The translations under genes were made by a program, and so were the position numbers. Of a stretch of 64,000 nt of DNA, positions 24,245 to 36,199 are shown piece by piece. The stretch comes from Aegilops tauschii subsp. strangulata (lineage: Eukaryota > Streptophyta > Magnoliopsida > Poales > Poaceae), in NCBI RefSeq assembly GCF_002575655.3, contig NC_053040.3:353405267-353469266 (forward strand). Reading direction: 5' to 3'. The notes under the pieces were generated by a model, which searched no databases, was not told the origin of the DNA, and was given only the letters and a program-made list of their open reading frames with translations. The number at the start of each line of letters is the position of its first letter. Position 1 is the stretch's first letter.

Positions 24245-27200
24245 ATGAAGGACTTGGTGGGGCTGGGGCACTTGTTCGTGGTGGCATTCCTCTTCCACTT
24301 CTCCTCCTTCATGGTGCTCCCGGCGATCACCGACGTGACCATGGAGGCCGTCTGCCCCGGCCGCGACGAGTGCTCCGTCGCCATCTATCTCAGCGGCTTC
24401 CAGAACGCCGTGAGCAATCTGACCTCTGCATTTGCCTGGACCTTCTTCTGCCTCTGTTTTTTGACATTGGCACGTACGTATACATGTGCAGATCACAGGG
24501 CTGGGGGCTCTGGTAGTGACTCCTATCGTCGGGAATTTGTCGGACAAGTACGGCCGGAAGGCGCTGATGACGCTGCCGGTGACCGTCGCCATTTTGCCTC
24601 TCTGTACGTATGCGCCGAGTCTGTTCTGCCTCTGCACCGTGATAATTCGTTGGCGAGGTTAATGTGCGGCCGGTGTGTGATCATGATCATTCGTTGTTTT
24701 GTTTTGGCAGTTATATTGGCGTGCAACCGATCGGAGGTGTACTTCTACGCGTACTACGTGATGAAGATCCTCGCCGGGATCTTCTGCGAGGGCAGCATCC
24801 ACTGTCTCTCGCTTGCTTACGTGGTAAAGAAACATCAGATATATCAGTCTAGTTACTGCACAAAATTCAAATGAGGGGTTTGAAGAAAAAAAATCAAATA
24901 TATATTTGCATTTATACCTCCCGTACAAAAAAAGAACGCACGAGAATTATATACTGGTACAGAAAGAACGTGCTTGGTACAAACAAATAGTAAAACGAGA
25001 AAGAAGCTGACTGGTCCCGCGTGTCATGGCAACACAAGCGTGGAGCTCAGCCGCTAGTTCGTGACCGTTGACTGACGAGGCGAATTTTGTGGCGCAGGCG
25101 GACCACGTAGGGACCAAACGGCGGGCGGCGGCGTTCGGGCTCCTCTCAGGCGTGTCGGCGGCCGGCTTCCTCTCGGGGACCCTCACCGCGCGGTTCCTCG
25201 CCACCTCCTCCACCTTTCAGGTCGCCGCGGCCGTCGGTGCAGCGGGAGCCATCTACCTCAGGGCATTCGTCCCGGATTCCGGCGCTGCTGTCTCCTTCCA
25301 TGACGATGCCTGCGATCCCCTGCTCCAAGACTCGTCCTGCTCCTCTGCAGCTTCGTCTTCCGCTTCCTCCGACGAAGAGCTGTCGCCGAGGCTTCCGCCC
25401 TACAAGGGCGTGCTGCCGTCGCCGTCCGACATGGTCGCACTTCTCACTGGCAGGTGAGGTTTCTGCTGCCCAAGTGGTTGTGCCCTTTTTACTCCCTTCT
25501 GAAAGTAACTGAAAATGGAGTGATCCCGTGCGAAAACTTACCGCCGTGATTGTACCAACGATGTTCAGATATTACGATTTTGTCCACGTCAAATCCTCAC
25601 ACAGAGTAATCCTACAAGATGGCACACTGCTTCTCAGTTCTCACGACAGAATTATGAGTGGTGTGTGCTGATGTGCGGTTACTGTTCCGTGCAGTTTGAC
25701 CTTGTCAACGGCGGCAATGATCACTTTCTTTTACAGTCTCGGTGAACACGGACTTCAGACTGCATTACTGGTATCTAGTAGTATTTCTTACTGTCTCATG
25801 TCCAAGTTAACCATTGTTTGGAATTTGAATTAGCAAGGATCAGAATTCAGAAGTCCTAGGGTTAAATAAAATTAGCAGTGCCAGCTATCCGGATTTCGGT
25901 ATGCTGCATGAGTAAGACTACTATTGCACTGTTATAATTCAGTCGTCTAATCATCAATACACTATTTTGGCAAGAATTTTCACCAAACGGATCACACAAT
26001 TGTTTATTTCTTGATCAAATAATTGCAACGGATTCCGGTTGCTCATAGTCTTGCTCAGTTGGGTCATAACAATACTCGTACAGTCGTACTGCTGTTTGGC
26101 TGAGGTCTGTTCCTCAAGAAATTCTATTGCTGTATCAGAACGATTGTAATCCCCATGGTTAAGCAATGAATTTCTTTTTCCCGCAAAAATAAATAATTGC
26201 AACAGAGTATCTGTTTTTTCTCTTATCTGTAATAATACACTAGTACTACCTGAAAGCACAGTTTCGCCACAAAAAAAAGAAACAGTTTAATTTTTGACTT
26301 GTTTGCAGTACTACCTGAAAGCACAGTTTGGTTACAGCAAAGACGAGTTTGCTAATCTAATGCTGATTGCCGGTGCTGCGGGAATGATCTCACAGGTACC
26401 AATACCATCGTAACTGCAGACCAGCTTTGCAGCCTTGAATTTCTACCCATGTCAAGGCCGTGTAGCTGTTTTCCCTTAAAAACATTCAAGGCTGCAAGAG
26501 TACTTATTCATATTCTTATATGCATTTTACCTTTTATTTGACTTCCTGCAACACCTTTGCAGTTAACAGTAATGCCAATATTTGCTCCAATCGTGGGTGA
26601 GGAGATGCTACTTATTGTTGGGCTGTTAGGAGGATGCACTCATGTAACAGACCTTTATTAAATCCTTTCTCTTACTTGCTGAAGTTTTTAGGATACCGCG
26701 GTTTTGATCATTGAATAATTTTCATATATTTGCAGGTTTTCCTATATGGCATTGCATGGTCGTACTGGGTACTTCCTATGGCCTTTGCAATTGCTTCCAT
26801 ACTTTGGTGCATTTGTCAGTTGCTGTGTCGACACAGCAGCAACAATAACATTAACGTAGATCTGACGCAGTGCAATAGTGTATTTCTATTTTATGTTCTC
26901 TAACGTTGCCGTAATTATCTCACAGGTGCCATATTTTGCTGCAGCATTTATAATTTTGAGTGCTTTTGTTCACCCATCTGTAAGCCATATTTTGCTCACC
27001 TTTTCGCTTTCACTTCCTTCCAAGAAATTTAAAAGAAACTTGATGATCCTTTCAACTTCTGTAGATAAGGACCAATGTGTCAAAAAGTGTTGGATCAAAT
27101 GAGCAGGTAACTTACTAGTTGCTGATGTTTGTCTGTTATTACCCAACAGTTTACACTAGTGAGTTTGCTCATCAAAACTATTGTTTGGTGTCCACTTCCA

Positions 27201-27627
27201 GGGAATTGCTCAAGGGTGTATATCGGGAATTAGTTCTTTTGCCAGCATATTAGCTCCACTCATCTTCACTCCCTTGACAGGTATGGGCACATAACAAACG
27301 GATGCAAGTTTTGTCAGTCTTGGTTTTCCAAATGCTATGCAACTAAAATTAATTATCTTGTTTTCTTGTGTCAGCATGGTTCCTTTCAGAAACAACGCCG
27401 TTCAACTTCAAAGGCTTCAGCATTATGGTTGCTGGTTTTTGCACGGTAGGCCTGCCATGGAACACCTTTCTGAATTTTGTTCAATACAAAATTTATAATA
27501 CTACCTGTTACTGAAGATTTGGTGAGTTTTTGTGCAGCTCACTGCCTTTGTCATCAGCATTAGGATGCGCGCGGCGAGATGTGGAGTTAGCGAGAAAGTG
27601 AGCCTTGTGCAGCATGAGCAAGCATGA
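24245..27627 (+). CDS. Major facilitator superfamily transporter, HIAT1/tetracycline-transporter-like, 13 exons
   Basis: Exons with GT-AG borders: 24245-24409, 24492-24603, 24711-24823, 25098-25453, 25695-25770, 26309-26395, 26563-26643, 26736-26768, 26926-26979, 27065-27106, 27202-27280, 27375-27445, 27538-27627. They join without frameshift or stop into 452 residues. The protein has the MFS loop signature GNLSDKYGRKAL (residues 69-80), then YFYAYYVMKILAG, a second conserved GLLSGVSAAGFLSGTL segment, a Ser-rich cytoplasmic loop (about residues 205-235) and a hydrophobic second half including WSYWVPYFAAAFIIL and GCISGISSFASILAPLIF. Around 10-12 membrane segments are expected. Relatives in Arabidopsis are annotated as MFS proteins resembling tetracycline exporters and animal HIAT1; the substrate is unknown. 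It is the only clearly intact host gene here. The exon model is my own reading, not checked by transcripts. Confidence 0.93.
26242..26329 (+). repeat. Partial duplication of the exon 6 start inside intron 5
   Basis: The 23-bp string beginning AGTACTACCTGAAAGCACAG at 26242-26264 recurs at 26307-26329, where it contains the acceptor AG and the first 21 bases of exon 6. The offset is 65 bp. The upstream copy lacks a polypyrimidine tract and reads GTTTCGCC where the true exon reads GTTTGGTT. Confidence 0.9.
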
Positions 27628-27930
27628 CACACACAACACCCTGGTTAAGAGTGGTTTGCTCCATGCTTCCAGGAGAATGAATGACCCTCGGCATGCAAAA
27701 GCACCTTTCTCTATTACATGAACGCTGCAGATGTCGAATTGGGTAGTGTCATGCAAGTTTAGCCTGGTGTAAACCTCCTACTGTCTTACCAGTACATAGC
27801 TGACCGGAATAGTTAACTGTATGTAGCTTGCTTCAGAAAGGGGGTCAGTGGGTAAGCACTTAGCATTCAGAGTTGGCGCAGTTCTGTTTCTGAATGCAGA
27901 ATGTATGGTGGATGAATTACAAAGTACTAG
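27628..27930 (+). other. 3' untranslated and downstream region of the MFS gene
   Basis: Non-coding after the TGA; no clear AATAAA signal seen. Extent of the transcript unknown. Confidence 0.4.
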
Positions 27931-27932
27931 TA

Positions 27933-28008
27933 CATCGGTTCCAAAATATAAGATGTTTTGGCAGTTAATTTAAACTGCCAAAACGTTCATATTTAGGAAC
28001 AGAGGTGG
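27933..28008. mobile_element. Short Stowaway-like MITE
   Basis: A near-palindrome of about 75 bp: GGTTCCAAAATATAAGATG on the left and, on the complement from the right, TGTTCCTAAATATGAACG, with TTTTGGCAGTT arms meeting in the centre. The motif GTTCCTAAATATAAG is that of Triticeae Stowaway (Tc1/Mariner) MITEs; flanking TA dinucleotides are present. Confidence 0.7.
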
Positions 28009-28130
28009 CAATATGTAAATACAGCGACTTCTGGTGATAAATTCGACTCGTCTGAGTACACAGGAAGCACTGGATAGAGGAAGTGTAGCTTGTTATGAAA
28101 TGAGCTTATACATTATCGGGGCCAACAGGC

Positions 28131-29433
28131 CAGCACCCCCTCAAACTCGAGGGGGATCTTGGACACTGAGTTTGGACAGGAAAAAGTTGTGTTGTGACCG
28201 TATCTGAGCTTTCGTGAGAAAATCAGCAAACTGAAGCTCCGAGGGCACATACTGAAGGGCCATAATCCTCTCTTGCACCTGAGAACGCATGTAGAAGGCA
28301 TCAACACCGATGTGCTTGGTGAGCTCATGCTTAACAGGATCACGGGCAATGCTGAGCGCCCCAGTGCTGTCGGAGAGCAAAGGGGTCGGTGCAGCAGTGG
28401 AAACACCAAAATCCTGAAGAAGCCACCATAGCCAAGTAATCTCTGCAGTCACAAATGCCAGAGCTCGCAGCTCAACCTCAGCTCTAGAGCGGGATACAGC
28501 AGTCTGCTTCTTAGTCTTCCAAGCAATCAGAGAGGAGCCAAGAAAAACACAATAGGCAGAGAGAGAGCGGCGATCAGTAGGATCGCTGGCGCAGGTTGCA
28601 TCACAGTAGGCCTGAAACTGAAGAGAGCTGGAGCGAGGGAAGAATAAGCGACGAGTCACTGTACCACGAAGGTAACAAAGAACCCGAAGAAGATGATTGT
28701 AGTGAAGGTGAGTGGGAGCAGAAACAAACTGACTTAGAATGTGCACAGCGTAAGAAATGTCAGGACGAGTGATGCCTAGATAGACAAGGCTCCCAACAAG
28801 ATTGCGGTAGCGTGTGGGATCTGCAAGGGGTTCACCGTCACTAGGACAAAGATGGAGACCAAGCTCCATAGGAGTGTCAATCGTACGCTTATCAGTGAGG
28901 CGAGCTCGAGTGAGAAGATCTTGGATATACTTTGCTTGAGAGAGATAAATGCCCTCAGGGGAAAAAGTGATCTCAAGTCCAAGAAAGTAGCGAAGAGACA
29001 CAAATTAGTCGTCAAGAATTTCTCATGTAGACGGGTGGTCATCCCTTGTGATAAGCATGTCATCAACATAGAGTAGTAAAAGGGTGCGGCCGCGAGGAGA
29101 AGTGTGAATAAACAAAGTAGGATCATGAGCACTAGCAGAGAAACCGATCCCTGTGATGATGGAGGATAAACGCTCAAACCAGGTATGAGGAGCTTGTTTC
29201 AGCCCATAAAGAGAGCGCTGAAGATGACAAACAGTGCCATTAGAGATAGTATAGCCAGGAGACGGCTGCATATAGACTCACTTCCACCGGCTCGCCATTG
29301 AAGAAGGCATTCTTGACATCTAATTGAGAGATGGACCACTGTCGAACAACAGCAACAGCCAAAAGAGTGCAAACAGTGGTCATGTGAGCAACATGAGCAA
29401 AAGTCTCATCATAGTCACGATCATACTCCTGTC
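28131..29433 (-). pseudogene. Copia pol C-terminal part: reverse transcriptase and RNase H
   Basis: The reverse strand reads EYDRDYDETFAHVAHMT, LDVKNAFFNGEP, LYGLKQAPHTWFERL and LLLLYVDDMLI (catalytic YVDD-type motif), then, after a frame break near 29010-29030, RYFLGLEI, VGSLVYLGITRPDI, and the RNase H segment CDATCASDPTDRRS and ELTKHIGVDAFY, ending at 28141-28143. This is the RVT_2/RNase H1 order of Copia polyproteins. The frame breaks near 29270 and 29020 make it dead. It continues at 57111 beyond the CACTA insertion. No LTR was recognised downstream. Confidence 0.9.
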
Positions 29434-29929
29434 ACTACAAAAAAAAGACACTTCCGTGATGATACGTGTTTGTCACAGTAGGTCACGTTTTCTGTCATGC
29501 ATGTACATCGATGACAAATTTATGACAGAATCAAGATAGTCATACCTGTGCTGTTGTAGAAGTGTTCCATGACATTACCAAAATTATCATCACGGAAGTG
29601 TCCACTTACATGACGATAAATCGCGCGTCACAGAAGTGCTTTCGTCAAGGGTGACCGACACGTGGCATCCACCGTAATGGAACGCCGTTAAGCTATCGGG
29701 TCCGGTTTTGGATCTGATAACCCGTTAACAGCCTGGACCAATGGGGATTTTTCACGTGTAAAATCATCATTGGCCGGAGGAAACACATGTTGCCTCACCG
29801 TTGGGACAGATGTCATCCACTCATTGGACAGGAGGCGCCTATGATAGGTCGACACGTGGCACGACCCAATAGTGGCCCATTCCGGTGAAAAAGGCCAGCC
29901 CAGTAAAAAATAGCAGGCCGGCCCATATA

Positions 29930-30880
29930 AGGCCTACTTGTGTCAGGTCCATTTAAGCCCACGGCCCATACGAGATGTGCCAATTCGGCCCGTCAACGGC
30001 CCGTTAAAGATTTGACACCATTGCAGCCCATCGTCAGTTCGAGCCCGTTAACAGCCCGCTATATATTTGGACTCAATATCGGCCCGATGAGATTTCGGCC
30101 TGTTAACGGCTCATTCAGTGGATGGGCCAATTTCACGATGTACATCTTTCGGCCTTTTAGCGACCCATTTAAATATTGGGCTAATATCTGGCCCGGTGTG
30201 TCTTTCAGCCTGTTGACGGCCCATAAAGCAGTTGGGCCATTTGTAGTCGGACCCGAGTTTCGGCCTTTTAGCGACCCATTTAAGTGTTGGGCCAATTTCC
30301 GGCCCGGTGTGTCTTTCAGCCTGGTGACGGCCCATATATCTGTTGGGCCATTTGTAGTCGGACCTGAGTTTTGGCCTTTTAGCGACCCATTTAAGTGTTG
30401 GGCCAATTCTCGGCCCTGTGTGCCTTTCAGCCTGTTAACTGACCATAAATGAGTTGGGCCATTTGTAGTCGGACCTGAGTTTTGGCCTTTTAACGGCCCA
30501 TGCCCTTCATGGTCCAATACCAGCCTGGTTTCTCTTTCGGCATGCTAAAGGCCCACAACACAGTTGGGCCATTTACAATACAACCTGACTTTTGGCCTCT
30601 TAGCGGCCCATGCTCTACATGGTCCAGTACAAGCCCGCTGTCTCTTTCGGCCTGCTAAAGGCCCACAGTATAGTTGGGCCATATGTAGCCCGAACTTAGT
30701 AACGCCCTGTTAACGACCCGTGAAATCAATTGGGCCCACCTGTTGCCCGCTTTGATGTCAGCCTGTTAACGACCCGGGAGTTAAGAGGGCCGACCATTAA
30801 CTTTCGGTCTGGTAACGGCCCATTAACTTAATGGGCCCACTAAAGTTCGTACATGTCTTTAGGCCAAATTAGATAATTTG
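29930..30880. repeat. Left subterminal repeat array of the CACTA element
   Basis: Units contain CGGCCTTTTAGCGACCCATT and GTTGGGCCATTTGTAGTCGG. Unit starts at 30150, 30261, 30372 and 30483 give an exact 111-bp period; more diverged units follow at about 30592 and beyond and precede 30150. Such TGGGCC-rich arrays are typical transposase-binding regions of CACTA elements. Confidence 0.9.
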
Positions 30881-31171
30881 AGCCCATTACGACGAGCAAT
30901 TATGCACAGGACCAAAACCGATCAAGCAAAGGTACGGCATACAGGGAAAAACGTTGCACATCCAGCATATATTACAGGAAATTACATCCACTGGGCAATC
31001 AAAGATTGATGCCAGTGCAAATAAATGAACAGAACCTAACGATCTACAACGTCACAATCTGCAACCTCAGCACAGATGATGCCCATAAGCATGTGGGCAA
31101 GTTCTTGCTGCTTTGCTACACTGTCTCTGAAAACATTGATCAATTGTTGTGTCGCACGACTCTGCACCTCT

Positions 31172-31393
31172 GATTCCTCCACCATTTCCATCATTCCTTC
31201 AGCCATTAATTGGTTCACAAACATACATTTTTTCCGTTGCATTCGAGACAGAGGATACTGAACAGATTCAGATGGCGATTATGATTCCTCCACCATTTCC
31301 ATCATTCCTTCAGCCATTAATTGGTTCACAAACATACATTTTTTCCGTTGCATTCGAGATAGATGATACTGAACAGATTCAGATGGCGATTTT
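31172..31393. repeat. Tandem duplication of 111 bp in the last exon
   Basis: Copies 31172-31282 and 31283-31393 begin GATTCCTCCACCATTTCC and differ at only about three positions. The length is 37 codons, so the frame is kept; the peptide LMAEGMMEMVEES is repeated. Confidence 0.93.
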
Positions 31394-32459
31394 GGCAGGC
31401 TTGTATTATTGATAGTGGAGAGTGTCTCGACCATTGCATCATAACATAAATTAGGAGGGGAACCAAACAGATTAATCATGAGTTATTGGGTATATTACCT
31501 GGCCTAAATTTATTGGAAAGAAACAATGGGGTTGCCTTGCTGTTTTTAGAGTTTGTCTTCTTATCTTCAGTAGCCTGCACCAAATTAAGACACTAGCATT
31601 GCTATCATTGGCCAAGTCAGATAATAGGAAAGCAAGATTGGCACAACGAACGTTTGGGCAACTAGCCAACACCAAATTAACACAATATGGCACAGCTATC
31701 ATCAGCCAGGTAAGGTAATACGAAAGCAACATTGACACAATGAATGAATGGGCAAGCAGAGCAGCACTACAATTCAGTAATGTGCATGATATGAGATAGT
31801 ACACTCATGCAGCTCACTATGCAAAACTACCAGGCAGTTTTCTTTACAAAAATCAACATTGGCGCCTTTAACATTTTGCTACAACAAATTTTAGATCAGA
31901 CAAAGGTTGGATTCACGCCGATTAACAAAATACATGCCGATGTAAAAATATAGTGATATACAACAGGTACTTACATCAGCATTGGAGCACAGAGAATTCC
32001 CGCAAGATATTTTCCTCGAATGCAATCCCAATGAAGAAAATCTTCTATCATTTAACCTTATTTTCTAAAAGAGAGATGGGTAAGAAATATGTAGAAAATA
32101 TGATCAGAATGCTATAAAACTTCATGATGCGAGGATACGCACACGCTTCTTAGAATGGAGTTGACATTCTTTTGCTGGACTGGAGCGGACTAGTTCTTTG
32201 GCCACTGGAATCTGCTTATTATCAGTGGGAGTTGGGTTTCTCTATGCTGGAGCAGTATCTATGAAAAATGGAGTTGGTTTATTATCTCCTGACATTTGGA
32301 TCTTTTGCAAAGACCTGGTTTGTAACCCTTCAGATTCTAACATAGTCGTCTTCCCCATGCATGCCTTATATAGAAGAATGGTGCTTCAATTATAAAACAT
32401 GCTACAGCCGAGATGAAATAGGTACTGAAGAATAGAAAGGCATGACATATTGACATGTA

Positions 32460-32559
32460 TTCCCTCTATCCGGAAGAAATGGATGGGTCTAGGCGTATTT
32501 CAGTTCTAGATACATCCAGTTTTATCCATTTCTGCGACATGTAATCCGGACGGAGGGAG
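32460..32559. mobile_element. Stowaway-like MITE, copy 1
   Basis: Ends TTCCCTCTATCCGG and, on the complement, CTCCCTCCGTCCGG, flanked by TA on both sides (32458-32459, 32560-32561). 100 bp. Confidence 0.85.
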
Positions 32560-33324
32560 TATGATGTAAGAGCTAGGGATACGACAGGACAACACAGTAA
32601 AAAACACTGAAAACCCACTGCAGAACCAAAGTAATCAAACCCACTGATATGAGATAGTACACTCATGCAGCTCAGGATGCGAAACTACCAGGCAGTTTTC
32701 CTTACAAAAATCAACATTGTGGCCTTTAATCATACATTTTGCTACAACTAAATTTAGATCCGATAAAGGTTGGATTCACGCCGATTAACAAAATACATGC
32801 TGATGTAAAAATATAGTGATATACAATAGGTACTTACATCTGCATGGGAGTACAGAGGATTCCTGCAAGAATCTTTTCTCACAGACGATACCAGTGCAGA
32901 AACTCTTCTATCTGTTAAGCTTATTTTCTAAAAGAGAGATGGGTAAGAAACATGTAGAAAATATGATCAGCATGCTATAAAATTTCATGATGCAAGGATA
33001 CGCACACGCTTCTTAGAATGGAGTTGACATATTTTTGCTGGACTGGAGCGGACTAGTTCTTTGGCCACTCGAATCTGCTTATTATCAGTAGGAGTTGGGT
33101 TTCTCTGTGCTGGAGCAGTATCTATAAAAACTGGAGTTGGTTTATTATCTCCTGGCATTTGGATCTTTTGCAAAGACCTGGTTTGTAACCATTCAGATTC
33201 TAACATAGTCGTCTTCCCCTTGCATGCCTTGTATAGAAGAATGGTGCTTCAATTATAAAACATGCTACAGTAGAGAGATGGAATAGGTACTGAAGAATAG
33301 AAAGGCATGACATATTGACATGTA

Positions 33325-33425
33325 TTCCCTCCATCCGGAAAAAAATGGATGGGTCTAGGCATATTTCAGTTCTAGATACATCCTTTTTTATCCATTTCGG
33401 CAACATGTAATCCGGGCGGAGGGAG
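33325..33425. mobile_element. Stowaway-like MITE, copy 2 (duplicated with its surroundings)
   Basis: Same element as at 32460 in the second copy of the tandem duplication; ends TTCCCTCCATCCGG and CTCCCGCCCGG-like on the complement, flanked by TA. Confidence 0.85.
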
Positions 33426-34109
33426 TATGGTGTAAGAGCTAGGGATACGACAGGACAACACAGTAAAAAACACTAGTTGAATGAAAAACTATATGCTAGG
33501 GGAATACATACAGAAAAAACTAAGGCAGCATACACGTGTATGATTGGGAAACTAAGATGGCATTGCAACAGAGCACTAGAACAACACTTCAATGTAAAAA
33601 AACATGGTATGGTAGACATATGAAGTACGTACTGATGTATAACAATGCATAAGATATTCAGAAGCATGATGTCCAAATTAAGCAGATGGCATTGCGATAG
33701 AGTAGAATGACAGTACTTTAATTTGAAAACATGTTATCATGAATGGAATAGGTACTGAAAAACAGGAAGGCATGACATATTTACATGCATGATCAGCATG
33801 CTAAGCACATGGCATTGCAACAGAGTACATACACTTCAGGACATTATATGCATGTTGTACCCATATCACGGGCCAACTTAGAGCAAGGACCTTGTGGGGT
33901 GAAGAGGATTCAACATCTTTCTGCAAGTCTTCTGAAGAACTGCCTTTACATGTTCCATCATATTGGGTATCATTGACATCAAGTTTATTGGCCTTTACAT
34001 TGCTCCGTGAGGTTCTTGTGGATATATCAGTGTGTGCAATTATATCTGACATGCATGGAAGACAACTAGTAGTTAGATTTATGTAATGAGTGCCTGTAGG
34101 AGACGACAT

Positions 34110-35850
34110 AAATAGTAGGACTGGGGTTAACTAGCAGCAACAGGTCTCAAAAACTAAAGGGAGAACACAGATGAAAGCTACATAATATGTATCGTTTGTA
34201 CTCGAGATTAACTAGATGGCACACAAAAGTATTAAAGAATAACATAGGTAATACTAGAAGTGGTATAATACTATAATCACCAGCCTGTGCGATAGCATTG
34301 GCTGATGGATGATAACTATGGAACAACGTTACCTAAAGAACAAGTATCTTAGCTGAACTATGGAACAACGTTAACTCCTGAACAAGACCCGTAAGAGATC
34401 AGCATAAATATACAGTGAAATGTGATAATCTATTTTCCATGCTTAGATGAATAACAAAGCCATAAATGTTGCACACAAGTAAGATGAGGGTACAACCTAA
34501 CTGGCCGCTATCCATAGGAGTGAGCATAATGTGCTGACTTGTCGATGGCCCTATAGTTGTTGTGGCTGTCCATGTCGGGCACGCGCATTCGATGCAGGGA
34601 ACTGTTGAGTGGGGACTATAGCTCCCTTTTGGTGTATGCTTCCCTTGTTGGAGCAGCTCCGGTGAGTCAGAAGACGGTGTGTGGCTGAAGATGTAGATAA
34701 CGCATAATGTTCAGAATGACACATCTCTTTGATCTGAAGAAATACACTAAGAGATCAACAGCAAGGTACGAGAGTGGTCACACGTTTGTTGACTGAGACT
34801 AAATTGGGGTCAGACGATTTTATTTTATTTTGGTACTGTCCGATCTACGCCGGATGGCTTGATAGCCGTCTTGTGCCTCCCGGCTGACACTGTTAGGAAT
34901 CTTCCCCGAAGAGCCAGCGACCAACGGCAGAGGAGCTTGCCTCCGCCGTCCGTGGCCCCGACCAAAACCCCGCTCCCCGCCCCACCGCACTGCCGTGGTT
35001 GCGCCGCCCCCGGGCCAATCCACAAAGACCCCCCGTCATCCAGATCCGGCGGCGGCAGTACCTTGAACCCACGCAACTCTAAGATAGCCATCTAAGTGCT
35101 GCTACCGCGGTGAACTTGCGGCCCCGCACCCTTACGTTAGAGACCAGCCAACCGGCAGCCTAGGAGCTCCGTCGCCTCGAGGGGTGTTGCTTCCCATTGG
35201 GAATCGATTGGCCCAGAATAAAAATTCAGACAACTGACGCCTAAATAAAGTGATTTGAGATGAGGGTGCGACCTATCTGGCAGCATGGTGAAGTAGGCAG
35301 GTCCAGCTGCCAAGTCGGTGAGGCCGGCGCGGTTGCGGTGGCCACCGGCGGCAGGGAAACAACGATGTCGCGACGGTCGACGGCTACGGGGAAGCAGCGC
35401 TGGGACTCTGGACGGATCCGAAGTTGGAGCCACTCCGGCGCCGTGAACAACGGCGAGGGTGAATCGGCTCCGGTACGGTTCACGCGGCCGTCGTCGAGGC
35501 AGCTCCAGCAGCATGAAGTAAGAGGCACACGGCCCAGTGCACGAAGACAAATGGACAGCGTCTCCGGCATTAGGGAGGAGGGCGACTGTGAAATTGGTGC
35601 GGTGGGGCGCCATGGAGGAGGGGCTGAGGTTTCATGGCTCGGGAGAAGGGAGCTTCCGGGGAGAAGGTGATTTGGTGCCCACGAGGTATGAATGGGGGGG
35701 ATTGGGAGGGGAGTGGAACCATGTTTTACGGACGCATTTGTCTGAAATGTGAGGGGGAGTTACAGTTCTACCCCTGCCTTTAGGCTTCTCTGCTTGGGTC
35801 TGTGTACGGAGGGTCGGGGATAGTAGAGTAACTTTGCGTCTCCCCAAATA
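34110..35850. other. CACTA interior, probable leader and promoter of the resident ORF
   Basis: No reading frame with a recognised domain. A GC-rich segment (about 34850-35700), read on the reverse strand, is an Arg/Pro-rich sequence that may be the leader of the decayed ORF at 34109-31036. Confidence 0.35.
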
Positions 35851-35980
35851 GTGGGCGGGAGCGATTTCGGGCGAGGAGGGCGTGTTTTGAAATATAGTGG
35901 GCGCGAGCGATTTCGGGCGAGGAGAGCGTGTTTTGAAAAAGTGGGCGCGAGCTATTTCGGGCGAGGAGAGCGTGTTTTGC
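35851..35980 (+). repeat. Three short tandem repeats of about 45 bp
   Basis: GTGGGCG(C/G)GAGC(G/T)ATTTCGGGC followed by GAGGAG.GCGTGTTTTG starts at 35851, 35897 and 35941. Could be protein-binding repeats upstream of the reverse-strand ORF. Confidence 0.85.
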
Positions 35981-36199
35981 CTACCATGGTTTATGAATTA
36001 TTCGGCACATGTCATTTCGGCCGAGGAGAAGGCGCGCTTGGATGAAGTTACGAACCTACCCTCGATGCACAATGGGCCAATTAATGCGTCTCCCACATAG
36101 GACGGTAATTTCGCATCTCCCATTTATTTGCTCGGGCGAATTCCACCGAGCAGACGATGTTTAACGGTTCGTTCAAAATTTGGGAGAACGAGCATCCAC

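Larger units (their letters stand above)
31791..33480. repeat. Tandem duplication of about 858 bp
   Basis: The segment beginning ATGAGATAGTACACTCATGC at 31791 recurs from 32649. Both copies contain the same exon-like frame and the same Stowaway MITE (32460-32559 and 33325-33425), so the MITE was present before the duplication. Confidence 0.92.
31036..34109 (-). pseudogene. Decayed CACTA-resident multi-exon ORF (accessory protein-like)
   Basis: The reverse strand shows exon-like frames at 34109-33801, 33206-32985 and 31479-31036. The last one reads MQRKKCMFVNQLMAEGMMEM, then SRATQQLINVFRDSVAKQQE, to a stop at 31038-31036. Position near the left end and polarity match the second ORF often found in plant CACTA elements (Ptta/En/Spm type), but I recognise no domain, so this is an inference from position. 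A 111-bp (37-codon) tandem duplication lies in its last exon, and an 858-bp duplication doubles another exon. Confidence 0.4.

Noticed and set aside
29940..30517. Forward and reverse frames in the left subterminal array
   Set aside because: Repeated peptides (GPEFRPFSDPFK and the like) follow the 111-bp DNA repeat, which is a multiple of three; not a gene.
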